Shown here piece by piece: positions 43,596 through 43,609 of a DNA stretch of 43,609 nt (its first letter is position 1; each line of letters opens with the position of its first letter). The translations under genes and the position numbers were made by a program. A model generated the notes under the pieces. It was not told the DNA's origin and did no database searches. It saw only the letters and a program-made list of their open reading frames with translations. The DNA comes from Planctomycetota bacterium. GTDB taxonomy: Bacteria; Planctomycetota; Phycisphaerae; Phycisphaerales; SM1A02. The stretch lies in contig QWPT01000006.1 in NCBI GenBank assembly GCA_003671075.1, forward strand, positions 18,347 to 61,955. Reading direction: 5' to 3'.

Positions 43596-43609
43596 CTCAC
43601 GATTCAGGC

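Overview
The window looks like a chromosomal segment of a high-GC planctomycete, most likely of the class Phycisphaerae. This rests on the gene families seen: a choice-of-anchor B beta-propeller protein, an exosortase with an EpsI partner, a PEP-CTERM-like protein ending in VPIGAPAV plus an arginine tail, a CysNC fusion, and many translationally coupled genes. No database search was possible, so the lineage is an inference. I saw no tRNA, rRNA, insertion sequence, prophage or CRISPR array.

Layout. (1) 1-6021, minus strand: an envelope operon of an NHL beta-propeller protein, a YtkA-like protein and a di-heme cytochrome c peroxidase, followed by a choice-of-anchor B/LVIVD protein cut by the window edge. 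(2) 6069-9486: an NhaD/ArsB-type antiporter, a lipoprotein, and thiS-thiG. (3) 9597-13146: a phosphomannomutase/phosphoglucomutase facing away from rpsB-tsf, which ends in a strong intrinsic terminator. (4) 13215-34573: a polysaccharide locus. Its core is a minus-strand run of eleven tightly packed, mostly stop/start-overlapping genes (29166 down to 14165): a degenerate sugar nucleotidyltransferase with a left-handed beta-helix tail, exosortase, EpsI, a Wzz/BY-kinase fusion, a polyprenyl-phosphate sugar transferase, a 1452-residue TPR protein, rfbA-rfbC-rfbD-rfbB (dTDP-L-rhamnose) and a methyltransferase. A Wzy/WaaL-like protein lies upstream, with a hexapeptide acyltransferase, a GT4, an asparagine-synthase-like protein and a GT2 around it. 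(5) 34698-35420: a secreted protein with the exosortase-type C-terminus and a likely Cys-Gln internal thioester domain, with its own promoter and terminator. (6) 35685-43595: a PBP4-type peptidase, then sulfur assimilation: an SLC13/RCK permease, cysQ, a convergent stand-alone cysC, and cysD-cysNC.

How the genes work together. The rhamnose enzymes supply dTDP-L-rhamnose; the sugar transferase starts a lipid-linked repeat unit; glycosyltransferases, the acyltransferase and the methyltransferase complete or decorate it; Wzy polymerises and the Wzz/BY-kinase controls length. No Wzx flippase or outer-membrane exporter is visible, so parts lie elsewhere. The exosortase and EpsI sit inside this operon, and the nearby thioester-type protein is the obvious candidate cargo. 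This suggests a surface system in which a protein that can react covalently through a thioester is sorted into, or attached to, the matrix made by the same locus.

Two further themes stand out. Short in-frame tandem repeats with a 12-bp period recur in at least four unrelated genes, and an 11-bp array lies upstream of the polymerase gene. Two proteins carry domains that have lost catalytic signatures: the nucleotidyltransferase at 28162-29166 and the APS-kinase domain of CysNC.
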